A stretch of DNA of 64,000 nucleotides from Clostridiaceae bacterium (lineage in GTDB: Bacteria; Bacillota; Clostridia; Lachnospirales; Lachnospiraceae): positions 133,571 through 197,570 of the forward strand of contig CAJTGF010000003.1 of assembly GCA_910575585.1 (NCBI GenBank). The letters run 5' to 3'. How positions within the stretch are numbered: the stretch's first letter is position 1; each line of letters begins with the position of its first letter. A program made the translations under genes and the position numbers. Below are positions 7,352 through 16,257 of the stretch, in pieces. The notes under the pieces were generated by a model. The model did no database searches, was not told where the DNA came from, and saw only the letters and a program-made list of their open reading frames with translations.

Positions 7352-8695
7352 ATGATTAATCCATACATTCAATATATGTACAGTTACCCCCACAAGACAG
7401 CCTACAGGCCCATGAGCGGGGTGTCTCTTTGGGATTATAAGGACAAGCTTAAAGGGCCGGGCCACGGGCTGTACCTCCATATCCCTTTTTGCCAGGGAAA
7501 ATGCGGTTACTGCAATCTGTTTTCCGTCACCGGCGCCAATAGGGAGGCCATGGAGCGCTACCTGGAGGTTGTATGGCGGCAGGCAGAGCAGTACGCCGGC
7601 ATACTGAAAAGCCAAGGGAGCAGCTTTTCAAGCGTTACCATTGGGGGCGGAACTCCTTTGTGCTTGCAGGAGGCCCAGCTGGATCAGGTGTTTTCCCGGA
7701 TCGAGAGCTGGTTTACCCTGGAATCGGGGCGGGACGTGGTCATTGAGACGGCGCCCAACCAGACGGACAGGGGGAAGTTAAAGATCTTAAAGGACGCGGG
7801 GGTCACCAGGGTCAGCATGGGGATCCAGAGCTTTTGCCAGGAGGAGCTGGCTGCCTTGCGGCGGGGCCACAGCCCGGATCAGGCGAGAAAGGCTCTGGAT
7901 CTTTTACTGTCCTTTGGTTTTGCCTGCGTAAACCTGGACTTTATCTATGGGATCCCGGGACAGGATACGGCGTCTCTGATCCGATCCCTTAAGGAGGCGG
8001 TGGCGTATAGTCCTCAGGAGATCTTTTTATATCCCCTGTACATCAAGCATGGCGCAGGGCTGGAGAGAGAGGGGATGGAGCCGGAGCCTCAAAAGGCGTA
8101 CGAACAGTATCAGGAGGCCAGCAAATTTCTTAAGTCAAAGGGGTTTTGTCAGGATTCCATGCGGCGGTTTGTATACCGGGACGGGGCCCGGCGGGAATTT
8201 TCCGACTGCGGTTTTTCCACCTCCCTGGCCCTTGGCTGCGGAGGCAGAAGCTATGTGGGCAATCTTCATTTCTGCACGCCTTACGCCATAACCGCCCATC
8301 AGTGCAAAAAGGAGCTTTTGGCATACCAGGAGACAAAAGATTTTACACAGATCCGCCACGGCATCCGCCTTTCCCAAGACGAGGAAAAGAGGCGGTATGT
8401 GATCCGCCATGTGCTGATCCGGCCTGGGGTCAAAGAGGAATGGTATCAGGAGCGGTTTAAAAGCCGGATTTTGGAGGATTTTCCTCAGATCGCCCGGTGG
8501 ATGGAGGAAGGGTTTGCGGCAAGGGAAGAAGGAAATTATCTGGTCCTCACGGATAAGGGCATGGGACTTTCGGATTATCTGGGTCCACAGCTGATCTCAA
8601 AGGCTGTCCTTGAGGCTATGAGAGAGTGGGAGGAAAACCATGGATTTAAGACCACGGCGTATGATCCTTTACAGAGGAAGCCTGAAAAGCTGTAA
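7352..8695 (+). CDS. STM4012-family radical SAM protein, HemN-like
   Basis: A 447-residue radical SAM enzyme. The cluster motif is C47-x3-C51-x2-C54 within YLHIPFCQGKCGYCNLF, a setting typical of the HemN/HemW (coproporphyrinogen dehydrogenase-like) subfamily. It is followed by the SAM-binding GGGTP (TIGGGTP) and a MGIQSF segment, both HemN-like. HemN-type proteins often bind two SAM molecules or act as methyltransferases. In this gene order it is the STM4012 family rather than a heme enzyme. It starts 22 bp after the sulfatase-fold gene, and its 3' end overlaps the next radical SAM gene by 56 bp. Reaction unknown. Confidence 0.85.
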   Translation: MINPYIQYMYSYPHKTAYRPMSGVSLWDYKDKLKGPGHGLYLHIPFCQGKCGYCNLFSVTGANREAMERYLEVVWRQAEQYAGILKSQGSSFSSVTIGGGTPLCLQEAQLDQVFSRIESWFTLESGRDVVIETAPNQTDRGKLKILKDAGVTRVSMGIQSFCQEELAALRRGHSPDQARKALDLLLSFGFACVNLDFIYGIPGQDTASLIRSLKEAVAYSPQEIFLYPLYIKHGAGLEREGMEPEPQKAYEQYQEASKFLKSKGFCQDSMRRFVYRDGARREFSDCGFSTSLALGCGGRSYVGNLHFCTPYAITAHQCKKELLAYQETKDFTQIRHGIRLSQDEEKRRYVIRHVLIRPGVKEEWYQERFKSRILEDFPQIARWMEEGFAAREEGNYLVLTDKGMGLSDYLGPQLISKAVLEAMREWEENHGFKTTAYDPLQRKPEKL

Positions 8696-10181
8696 TTACC
8701 GGTGCAGTTACTGCCCGTTTTCCAAACATCCCATGTCCCGGCGAGAGCTTTTACGGGACAAGGAACAGTGGGACCGGTTCTGCCTAAGCCTTGCAGACAG
8801 GGCAGAGGCCATGGAAATCCACAGCCTGATGGTGACGCCCTACGGGGAGGCGCTGATCCATCCCTGGTACTGGGAGGGGCTGGGCCGTCTTAGCGCCATG
8901 GATAGGATGGAGGCAGTGGGAGCCCAGACCAATCTAAGCTTTTCGGTGGAGCAGTCCCTGAAGATCTACCGGCAGGCAGGAGGGAAACTTGACAAATTAA
9001 GGCTGTGGGCCACCTTTCACCCGGAGATGACCGATGCAGAAGCGTTTGGGAAAACCTGCAGAAAACTTTGGGACAGCGGAGCGGGGATATGCGCGGGAGC
9101 CGTTGGGGACATCCGATATTTAGATGCCATAAAAGCACTGCGCCGTGTACTTCCCGATTCCATCTATCTGTGGATCAACAAGATGGACGGCCTTGGGCGG
9201 GACTATACCCAAAAGGAGCGGACAGCTTTTGAGGAGATCGATCCCTACTTTGGCCGGGAACTGGAGCGGACATTTGCCGAGGCCAGGTTATGCGAAGAGC
9301 GGTTGTTTGTGGAGGGGGACGGAACCATGAAACGGTGCAATATAAGCCGTGCGCTTCCGGGCAACTGGTATGATGGGGAGGGAAGTTTTCCAAAGAACGC
9401 CTTTTCCGGGAAAGAGGGCGGGACCATGTCCTGCGGGAGGAAAGCCTGTACCTGCTATCTGGCTTACGGCGGAAGAGACGAGGCGATGAACCGGCTGCTA
9501 TTCGGCCCTTACCCTCTGTTTCGGATCCCTGTAAGACCAAAAGCCGCGTTTCTGGATATTGACAAAACGCTGATAAAAGAGGGGGAGAGGCGATTGGCGC
9601 CCAAGACGATCACAGAGCTGAAAGCCCTAGCAAGGGACAAGTGCCGACTGTTTTTTGCCACTTCCCTGTCTTACCGAGACGCAATGAGAAGGTGTCAAGA
9701 GGTGTGGCCTCTGTTTGAGGGCGGGGTTTTTTCAGGAGGAGGTCATGTGGTGTTTTCGAAAGAGGGAGAGAGGCAGGAGAAGTTTTTGGCTCTGGATCCC
9801 AAGTGGGTCTGGGCCCTTAAGCAGGAGAGGGAGCAGTACCGTTTTCGGATTCTGACCTATGGGGATCCGCACCATGGCGTGATTTATAAGATAACCTTGT
9901 TCCGTCCAAAGCGGATGGAATGGAGCCGGGAGGAAACAAAACGCCTGATGAGAGCAGAAGAGATGGAAGGAATGGAAGGGATCCGGTGGTTTGCGGAAGG
10001 CAGCTGTCTGGAGATCGTCCATAAGGAAGCGACTAAGGCCGGCGGAGTCCGATTCATCTGCCAAAGCCTTGGTATCCTGCCAAGGGATGCGGCGGCAATG
10101 GGGGACGGCCCGGAGGATGAGGAGATGATGGAGCTGTGTGCATCCTCCTTAAGGGGCCGCATCCGAAGAAGCATCCAGTGA
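8640..10181 (+). CDS. STM4011-family radical SAM protein fused to a HAD phosphatase domain
   Basis: A 513-residue two-domain protein. Residues 1 to about 295 are radical SAM with C18-x3-C22-x2-C25 (SCNYRCSYCPF), and Cys-rich segments near its end (RCNIS and CGRKACTCY) could bind an auxiliary iron-sulfur cluster. Residues about 300-513 form a complete HAD-type (Cof/IIB-like) phosphatase: motif I FLDIDKTL (D306, D308), motif II FFATSLS, a motif III lysine in HKEATKAGG and motif IV GDGPEDEE (D489). GGGAGG at 8628-8633 fixes the start, which overlaps the previous gene by 56 bp. STM4011 relatives I recall are near 290 residues, so the HAD fusion may be lineage-specific. Substrate unknown. Confidence 0.8.
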   Translation: MDLRPRRMILYRGSLKSCNYRCSYCPFSKHPMSRRELLRDKEQWDRFCLSLADRAEAMEIHSLMVTPYGEALIHPWYWEGLGRLSAMDRMEAVGAQTNLSFSVEQSLKIYRQAGGKLDKLRLWATFHPEMTDAEAFGKTCRKLWDSGAGICAGAVGDIRYLDAIKALRRVLPDSIYLWINKMDGLGRDYTQKERTAFEEIDPYFGRELERTFAEARLCEERLFVEGDGTMKRCNISRALPGNWYDGEGSFPKNAFSGKEGGTMSCGRKACTCYLAYGGRDEAMNRLLFGPYPLFRIPVRPKAAFLDIDKTLIKEGERRLAPKTITELKALARDKCRLFFATSLSYRDAMRRCQEVWPLFEGGVFSGGGHVVFSKEGERQEKFLALDPKWVWALKQEREQYRFRILTYGDPHHGVIYKITLFRPKRMEWSREETKRLMRAEEMEGMEGIRWFAEGSCLEIVHKEATKAGGVRFICQSLGILPRDAAAMGDGPEDEEMMELCASSLRGRIRRSIQ

Positions 10182-11213
10182 CACGGCCCACAGAGGGCCG
10201 CCGCTGTCATAGCTTTTTTTCAGTTCGCTGACAAGCAGTTCAAGATCCCATTCTTTTGTGCTGTTTTCATAGCTGGCAGGGTCGGCGATGTATACGTTGC
10301 CGCTGGGGCTAATTTGGGCGATGATGATAAAGTGGCCGTTTTGAGTCAGGGCGCCCCGGCCCATAAGGGCCACCAGTACATGGCCGTTTTTGAGAAGTTC
10401 TCTCACATTGTCCGCCGTCCGCTGGGTGACGCTTTCCACCTTAAGGCCAAAGGCAGATAAGCTTCCGGGAATAAGACCGTGGTAGGAACCGCCTTGGCGG
10501 GCATAATAGCCGTTATTGGCCGACCAGTCCGCCATCTCCACAGGGGAGACGGGTGTGGCGGTAAAGCTGTTGATCAGCATGGCCACGCACACAGGGCCGC
10601 AGCCGTATTTGGCCAGCCGGTCATAGCCGCCGTAAAGGTATTCTTTCCAGCGGATATCTCCCTGGTTGTAGTAGATGAGAGGTCCAAGGGAGGTGTCCAG
10701 TATACAGGAATAGATGGCATCCTCCTGAGGAGGATACACCGGTTCCGCGCTCATGTCGGCGATATTGCCCAGTTCCGAGCTGTGGTCCATGTAGGATATC
10801 TCCTCCTGCATGTCAGGGACAGCCGCCGTAGTTTCCTGGGCAGCGTCTGTGGCCGGATAAGCAGGTTCCTCTGCCTTTGCGGGGGCGGCAAACAGATTGG
10901 ACAAAGTGTCTGTCACCGTATCCGCCGTATGGGAACAGAAGGTCTTTACAGCCGGGAAAACGTTTTCACTTAAAAAAGGGCGGAAATAGACGGTCAGGCT
11001 GACGGTCATGGACAGGGAGGCCGCCACAATACCGCCTGTGACCATCTGTTCCAGGCCGCTTTTTTTCTTTTTGCCCCGGATCTTTTGGACGGATTTCCCA
11101 CGCATGGGGCCGCCGGAGCCTGCGCCGGGGGGCAGAGGCGGGATCTGGCCGTCTTTTGGTGAACGGGCTGTTGGATTGTGTCTGTAAGTTTTCTTGCTGT
11201 TGGTCGTCTTCAT
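10149..11213 (-). CDS. Membrane-anchored C39-like (papain-fold) cysteine peptidase
   Basis: A 354-residue protein. A basic N-terminus (1-56) is followed by one transmembrane segment (about 57-77), a low-complexity Ala/Glu/Pro linker to about 165, and a Peptidase_C39_2-like domain. YNQGD..W (181-189) leads to KYGCGPVCVAM (nucleophile Cys205), with NGHFIII (His294) and ADPAS (Asp311) completing a triad. The catalytic domain is therefore expected outside the cell. The family is common in Firmicutes, but substrates are mostly unknown. Its 3' end overlaps the convergent radical SAM-HAD gene by 33 bp, so it is not part of that operon; it is codirectional with the che genes upstream. The 104-bp gap before cheB contains an imperfect hairpin (CCCGAA/TTCGGG). 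Confidence 0.8.
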   Translation of the reverse strand: MKTTNSKKTYRHNPTARSPKDGQIPPLPPGAGSGGPMRGKSVQKIRGKKKKSGLEQMVTGGIVAASLSMTVSLTVYFRPFLSENVFPAVKTFCSHTADTVTDTLSNLFAAPAKAEEPAYPATDAAQETTAAVPDMQEEISYMDHSSELGNIADMSAEPVYPPQEDAIYSCILDTSLGPLIYYNQGDIRWKEYLYGGYDRLAKYGCGPVCVAMLINSFTATPVSPVEMADWSANNGYYARQGGSYHGLIPGSLSAFGLKVESVTQRTADNVRELLKNGHVLVALMGRGALTQNGHFIIIAQISPSGNVYIADPASYENSTKEWDLELLVSELKKSYDSGGPLWAVSLDASSDAAP

Positions 11214-11317
11214 TTCTTTGTTTTGTCAAACCCCACAGGACAGAATACCCGAAACTTTTTGGATTCAAGGATCTGAAAGCAAGAAGCTTCGGGTTACTAA
11301 TATTTATTACGTTTCTC

Positions 11318-12373
11318 TTACGATTTGGCAAGTCGAGCCATGACAAGCTGCGGAATATTGGTCAAAGCGGCCTGCTGGCACACGGCACCGATCTTAAAGG
11401 CTTCCATGGGCATGCCGTAGACTACGCAGCTTTCTTTATCCTGGCCGATGGTGTAAGCTCCGGCTTTGCGCATGCGAAGCATACCGGCAGCGCCGTCGGC
11501 TCCCATGCCGGTGAGGATAACACCGATGGCTTTGTTTTTCACGATGGAGGCCACGGAGGAGAAGAGTACGTCCACCGATGGCTTATGGCCGCTGACTTTT
11601 TCCTCTTCGGTGCAGCTGACGCTGTAGCCGACGCCCATGCGGACAACACGCATCTGCAGCCCGCCGGGAGCCAAAAGGATCAGGCCGGGCTGTACCCGGT
11701 CGCCGTGCTTGGCTTCCCGAACTTCCATCTTACAGATCCGGTTTAACCGCTCCGCATACATGGAAGTGAAGCCGGGAGGCATGTGCTGGGTAATAACGAT
11801 GCCGGGCATCTTGGCGGGGAAATGACGCACCACTTCCAGGATCGCCTCGGTCCCGCCTGTGGAGGCGCCGATGGCGATCAGATCAACAGGACCTGTACTT
11901 CCGGTACTTGACGCGGCAGAACCTCGGGGGATGGAAGCTGCAGTCCTGGCAGGCGCAGCCGGTGACGGCTGAGGAAGACGGACATGGGCATTGGATCCCA
12001 CGGCCAGCTTTGCCTTCAGGCTCCGCAAAAAGGCTTCCCGCATGCCCTCTTCGGGCTTGCGCACAAAATCCACCGCTCCGGCGGCCAGGGCGTCGAAGAC
12101 CCTCATGTTCAGGGAAGATACTAAAATGACAGGCACCGGATGGGACGGAAGGATCTGTTGCAAGAACTCCAGCCCGGTCATGCCTGGCATCTCAATGTCT
12201 AAAGTCATAATATCCGGTTTTAAAATAGGAAGTTTGTTTTTGGCATCAAGGGCGTTAACGGCGTAGCCTACCACTTCGAACCGGGGATCCTCCCCAAGGC
12301 TTTGGACCAGCCAGGACCGGAATACCAGGGAATCGTCCACTACCATTACACGAATCTTCTGAGGCATAATCAC
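11318..12373 (-). CDS. cheB: CheB, chemoreceptor glutamate methylesterase/deamidase
   Basis: A two-domain 351-residue protein. An N-terminal receiver domain has phospho-acceptor Asp59 in IMTLDIEMPGMTG. A C-terminal CheB methylesterase domain (about 160-350) has the Ser in IGASTGGTEAI, the His in ITQHMPPGF and the Asp in TGMGADGAAGM. It removes methyl groups from chemoreceptors once phosphorylated by CheA, for adaptation. The linker is Ala/Pro/Ser rich. It is the last gene of the cheA-cheW-cheR-cheB block, 36 bp after cheR. Confidence 0.95.
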   Translation of the reverse strand: MIMPQKIRVMVVDDSLVFRSWLVQSLGEDPRFEVVGYAVNALDAKNKLPILKPDIMTLDIEMPGMTGLEFLQQILPSHPVPVILVSSLNMRVFDALAAGAVDFVRKPEEGMREAFLRSLKAKLAVGSNAHVRLPQPSPAAPARTAASIPRGSAASSTGSTGPVDLIAIGASTGGTEAILEVVRHFPAKMPGIVITQHMPPGFTSMYAERLNRICKMEVREAKHGDRVQPGLILLAPGGLQMRVVRMGVGYSVSCTEEEKVSGHKPSVDVLFSSVASIVKNKAIGVILTGMGADGAAGMLRMRKAGAYTIGQDKESCVVYGMPMEAFKIGAVCQQAALTNIPQLVMARLAKS

Positions 12374-12409
12374 TCAAACCTTCTTTCTTTACCAGCCGTA
12401 TTGGGTCTG

Positions 12410-13222
12410 TTATTTTTTGCGGTATATGGCCGGCTGTATATAATCATAGGGACAGGAGACTTTATTAAGTCCCTCGGAGTGTCCGATAAAGAGATAGCCG
12501 CCGGGGACCGTGGCCCCGTGGAACCTGCGCACAAGGGCGTCTTTTGTCTCCTGGTCAAAATAGATCATAACATTTCGACAGAAGATCAGGTCGAATTTTC
12601 TCTTAAACTGAATGGGATCCATCAGGTTAAAAGTCCGGAAAATGACATTCTTTTTAATGTCAGGAGACACCGTGTATTTGCCGGGACCCTTCTGGGTAAA
12701 GTATTTCTGCTTCCAGTTAGCCGGAAGAGAGGAAAGGCTCTCCTCCCCGTAGGAAGCGGTGTTGGCTGTGTTTAAGATCTTTTGGGAGATATCCGTGGCT
12801 AACAGCCTGGTATCCCACTGGGAAGCCTGGGTGCCGAAATACTCTTTCAGATACATGGAGATGGTGTAGGGTTCCTCCCCGGAAGAGCAGCCTGCGCTCC
12901 AGATGCTTAAGACTTTATCCCGGGCATGCTTTTTCTCCAGGTAGGGAAGGACCACATCCCATAGATACTTGAAGTGGGCTTCCTCCCGGAGAAAATAGGT
13001 GTAATTGGTGGTCAGCTTATTGAGCATGGCCGTAACCATCTCCGAGTCGCGGCCGGATAAGATCTCATCCACATACGCAGTAAAATTTTTAAAACCCTGA
13101 GCGGTCAACGTGTTGGAAAGCCGGCTGACAATAAGCTGCTTTTTCTTACTCAGATCAATCCCATAATGCTGTTTAATATAAGTATAAAGTCGCTGAAAAT
13201 CGCTGTCAGTTAGATCCAGCAC
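12410..13222 (-). CDS. cheR: CheR, chemoreceptor glutamate methyltransferase
   Basis: A 270-residue SAM-dependent methyltransferase that methylates glutamates on chemoreceptors. The all-alpha CheR N-terminal domain (LTDSDFQRLYTYIKQHYGI) is followed by the catalytic Rossmann domain, with WSAGCSSGEEPYTISM as the SAM-binding loop and DLIFCRNVMIYFD as the conserved catalytic-core strand. The length is normal. It sits between cheW and cheB and is separated from cheW by a strong hairpin that could attenuate it. Confidence 0.95.
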   Translation of the reverse strand: MLDLTDSDFQRLYTYIKQHYGIDLSKKKQLIVSRLSNTLTAQGFKNFTAYVDEILSGRDSEMVTAMLNKLTTNYTYFLREEAHFKYLWDVVLPYLEKKHARDKVLSIWSAGCSSGEEPYTISMYLKEYFGTQASQWDTRLLATDISQKILNTANTASYGEESLSSLPANWKQKYFTQKGPGKYTVSPDIKKNVIFRTFNLMDPIQFKRKFDLIFCRNVMIYFDQETKDALVRRFHGATVPGGYLFIGHSEGLNKVSCPYDYIQPAIYRKK

Positions 13223-13252
13223 AAAAATTCCCCCTGTCTTGTGTTAATTCGT

Positions 13253-13314
13253 TTTCAAAAAATATCATCCGGCGCCGGACAGCCCCTTGGAGTAACCCAA
13301 AGGGCGGCCGGCGC
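13253..13314 (-). terminator. Strong hairpin with T run between cheW and cheR
   Basis: On the minus strand, GCGCCGGCCGCCCTTTGG pairs imperfectly with CCAAGGGGCTGTCCGGCGC around a 6-nt loop (arms about 13269-13290 and 13297-13314). ATTTTTT follows a few bases later. It lies inside an apparent operon, so it may be a partial terminator that lowers cheR and cheB expression relative to cheA and cheW, or an RNA processing/stability hairpin. Confidence 0.6.
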
Positions 13315-13323
13315 TCGCTAACA

Positions 13324-13809
13324 TCACTGTGGAACAGCCAGAGCCTGACAGTCGATGGACATAAATACGCTGCCGTCTTCCATGGTGACCATTCCGTTGA
13401 GCAGTTTCTGCTGATGCTTTAAAGGAATGGGGCGCACGTCTTTTAAGTCAATATCCATAACCTGGCGCACAGAGTCCACGATGATGCCCAGGGATACGGA
13501 GTCGATATCCAGAACGATGATGCAGGCGCTGCCCGTAAATTCCGTGGGACCTTTGCCCATGCGCTGCTGGATATCCATAACCGGAAGGATCTGCCCTCTT
13601 AAGTTTATAATGCCCTTGATGTAGGGCGGCATCAGCGGCAGGGTGGTTATGGAGTGATTGTTGATGATCTCGATCACGTTGTTGGTGCTGATATACAGGA
13701 TCAAACCTGCGGATTCGAAGGTGAGGCAGCGGTCTATCGTAGAAAGCTCATCCGTCTCTGCCTCAGGCACTTCCTGGATGTCCGCCTGATTGTTAAGTTG
13801 CTCAGACAT
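13324..13809 (-). CDS. cheW: CheW, chemotaxis coupling protein
   Basis: A 161-residue CheW-like SH3-type adaptor that links chemoreceptors to CheA. After a short acidic N-terminal tail, the core shows the usual LTFESAGLILYISTNNVIEI, the IKGIINLRGQILPVMDI motif and the GIIVDSVRQVMDI strand. It starts 19 bp after cheA in the same orientation. Confidence 0.93.
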   Translation of the reverse strand: MSEQLNNQADIQEVPEAETDELSTIDRCLTFESAGLILYISTNNVIEIINNHSITTLPLMPPYIKGIINLRGQILPVMDIQQRMGKGPTEFTGSACIIVLDIDSVSLGIIVDSVRQVMDIDLKDVRPIPLKHQQKLLNGMVTMEDGSVFMSIDCQALAVPQ

Positions 13810-13828
13810 GTTGATTCCTCCCTTCTGT

Positions 13829-15922
13829 CTACACGTTCTCCAGGGCCGCGGAATGGAGGCTCTGGATATCCAGAATGATACTGATGTTGCCGTCGCCTAA
13901 GATGGTACAGCCGGCAATACCGGAGTTCTTAAGTTCGAAGTAGTTCAAAAATGCCGGGAAGGGCTTGACTACCACCTGCTGTTCGCCCACAAGCTCGTCT
14001 ACAAACAGACAGAAGGAGCGGTCGCTGGTCTCTACCCACATAACGATGCCGTCGGACAGTTCCGTAACATCGGTATCGATGTTGAAGAACTGGTGGAGGC
14101 GGACTACAGGGTAGAAGCTGTCCATAAGCTCCAGCATCTCGTTGTCGTTCTCATCCCGGATCACATCCTCGGGAAGGATCTTTAAGGACTGACGGATATT
14201 GGCGATGGGGATGGTAAAGATGGAATTGCCCACCGTCACCTTCATGCCGTCCACAATAGCCATGGTCAGCGGGATCTTCATGGTAAAGGTAGTCCCCCTG
14301 CCGTATTCGCTGGTAAGGGACACTACGCCGCCTACGGATTCCACGTTCTTTTTCACAACGTCCATGCCCACGCCACGGCCGGAAAATTCCGTAACCTCCT
14401 GGTTGGTGGAAAAGCCCGGCAGCATCACAAGGCTCAAGGCCTCCTTGACGGAATACTCGCTCTCCGGCTTGGTAAGGATGCCCTTGTCTCTGGCTTTGGC
14501 CAGAAGCTTCTCCGGGTCCATGCCCTGGCCGTCGTCGGCGATGGAGATGACAACCTCGCTGCTGGTATGGGTGGCGGATAAGATGATCTCGCCCTGGGGA
14601 CTCTTACCTGCGGCGATACGCTCCGCGGGATCGTCCTCAATACCGTGGTCCATAGCGTTGCGGACCATATGCATAATGGGATCCTGGATACTGTCTACGA
14701 TGGTCTTATCGATCTCGGTGTCCTCACCGATAAGGGTAAGATGCACGTCTTTGTCTAATTTCTGCTTCATATCCCGGACGATACGGCTCATCTTCTGGAA
14801 TACGCCGGAGATGGGCACCATCCGAAGGGACATGGAAATGTCCTGGAGATCGTCCGTAAGCTTGCGCAGCTGGCGGGCGGACTTCATAAAGTTGTCGTAG
14901 GCATCCCGGCTCAACTGGTTTAACTCCGGAGCGGAGGTCACCATGGACTCCGTGATAACGATCTCCCCCACGATATTCTGCAGGCTGTCCAGACGCATAA
15001 GGCTTACGCTGATAAGATTCTGCTTTACCGGCGGGGCGGAGGCCTGTTTGGCCGGCGCAGGCTTCTGGGGAGCGGGAACGGGCTTGGGAGCGGCTGCGGG
15101 AGCAGCGCTCTTAGCCGGCTCTTCCTTGACCGGGATCTCCGGCTCTGGTTCCGGCTCCGGCACGGCCGCCAGCTCATAGGAACGGATATAGTTCTGTGTC
15201 CGCAGAACGTCGGAAGCCTTGTTGGCATCGTCCTCCGAAGTAAATGCCATAAAGAATCCTTCTTCTATAATAGAAGCGGAAGTGGAGGAGTCGCTTTCCA
15301 TGTTCTCCGGGTAGTAGCGCAGGTCAATGCCGCACTCCTGAACGGCGTTGACGATCATATAAGCCCGCAGATTCTCCATGCCGATACCGTCCTCCAGGAA
15401 AATGTGGAGGAAGCAGACGGCTTCCTTGTCGTCGGGAAGATGTTCCAGGGCCACAGACGTCGGCGGCGCCGCCTCCTGGGCAGGGGCCTGGTCAGGTTCG
15501 TCAGCAGCCGCGCCGCTGATCTTTTTCAAAAAATTATTGATATCGGCGGCAAAGGAATCGATATCTGTATCGAGAGCCTCCCCGCTTTCGACTTTTTCCA
15601 CCTGGCCACGCAGGAAATCCTCCGAACGGAACATCAGGTTGAAAAGCTCTTTCTTGTGCTGTGGATCAAGGCTGTCAATGCCTTTATCGCGGATATAGAA
15701 GAACATGTCTTCTATGTGATGGGCGATCTCCGCCATAGCGCTGAATTCCATCATGGCAGAGGAGCCTTTGATCGTGTGCATGATGCGGAAAATCTCGTTG
15801 ACGTCATCTGTTGAGAAGTCGCCGATCTTTTCGTCAGCCATCAGCATCTCGTCCAGTCGGTCCAAAAGGGAGTTTGTTTCGAAAAGGTATGTATCAAGCA
15901 TACCTTCCATACCATTATCCAT
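13829..15922 (-). CDS. cheA: CheA, chemotaxis histidine kinase
   Basis: A 697-residue multidomain kinase. P1 Hpt domain with phospho-accepting His49 (FRIMHTIKGSSAM). A degenerate P2-like region (about 170-240). A Pro/Ala/Glu-rich linker (about 245-300). P3 dimerisation, P4 ATPase with the N box (HMVRNAMDHGIE), G1 (DDGQGMD) and G2 (GRGVGMDVVKKN), and a C-terminal CheW-like P5 domain. It autophosphorylates in receptor complexes and phosphorylates CheB and CheY. No cheY gene is in this window. It is the first gene of the minus-strand che block, divergent from the first chemoreceptor gene. Confidence 0.95.
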   Translation of the reverse strand: MDNGMEGMLDTYLFETNSLLDRLDEMLMADEKIGDFSTDDVNEIFRIMHTIKGSSAMMEFSAMAEIAHHIEDMFFYIRDKGIDSLDPQHKKELFNLMFRSEDFLRGQVEKVESGEALDTDIDSFAADINNFLKKISGAAADEPDQAPAQEAAPPTSVALEHLPDDKEAVCFLHIFLEDGIGMENLRAYMIVNAVQECGIDLRYYPENMESDSSTSASIIEEGFFMAFTSEDDANKASDVLRTQNYIRSYELAAVPEPEPEPEIPVKEEPAKSAAPAAAPKPVPAPQKPAPAKQASAPPVKQNLISVSLMRLDSLQNIVGEIVITESMVTSAPELNQLSRDAYDNFMKSARQLRKLTDDLQDISMSLRMVPISGVFQKMSRIVRDMKQKLDKDVHLTLIGEDTEIDKTIVDSIQDPIMHMVRNAMDHGIEDDPAERIAAGKSPQGEIILSATHTSSEVVISIADDGQGMDPEKLLAKARDKGILTKPESEYSVKEALSLVMLPGFSTNQEVTEFSGRGVGMDVVKKNVESVGGVVSLTSEYGRGTTFTMKIPLTMAIVDGMKVTVGNSIFTIPIANIRQSLKILPEDVIRDENDNEMLELMDSFYPVVRLHQFFNIDTDVTELSDGIVMWVETSDRSFCLFVDELVGEQQVVVKPFPAFLNYFELKNSGIAGCTILGDGNISIILDIQSLHSAALENV

Positions 15923-16013
15923 TCTGTTACACCACCTATCTTTTTAAATGTTATGCATAAAAATCAAACAGTCTGTGGCAAGACGCGGCAGACTGCAACA
16001 CACTTATGGTTAT

Positions 16014-16040
16014 TTATCGGCGGAAAAAAGAGATACATAA
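16014..16040 (-). promoter_or_regulatory. Possible sigma-28/sigma-D promoter element for the che genes
   Basis: The minus strand carries GCCGATAA (16014-16021), a perfect motility-sigma -10 sequence, 94 bp upstream of the cheA start. The -35 15 bp further up is TTAT instead of the usual TAAA, so the match is partial. On the plus strand, GTCGATAT (16061-16068), also with TTAT 15 bp upstream, could serve the divergent receptor gene. The rest of 15923-16257 is AT-rich with no gene that I can see. Confidence 0.35.
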
Positions 16041-16257
16041 GTTATTATTTGAAAAAAACCGTCGATATAAAGAAAATATATCATATTTTTTAAAAGAATC
16101 CGTTATCTAAAAAAAAAATTCGCCGAAAGAATAAAAGAGTGTGCGCAAACAGTATGATGACAACGTCTGGATTGCCCTCTCCACAGACGGAGCGGATTCA
16201 TAAGTAACAATGCTTTAAGCCATATAGGCCACTCAAAATTTCAAGGAGGAGCAACAA

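Noticed and set aside
11236..11300. Hairpin between cheB and the C39-like peptidase considered as a riboswitch
   Set aside because: It is only a 7-bp CCCGAA-type stem with a large loop, no T run and no match to a known aptamer.
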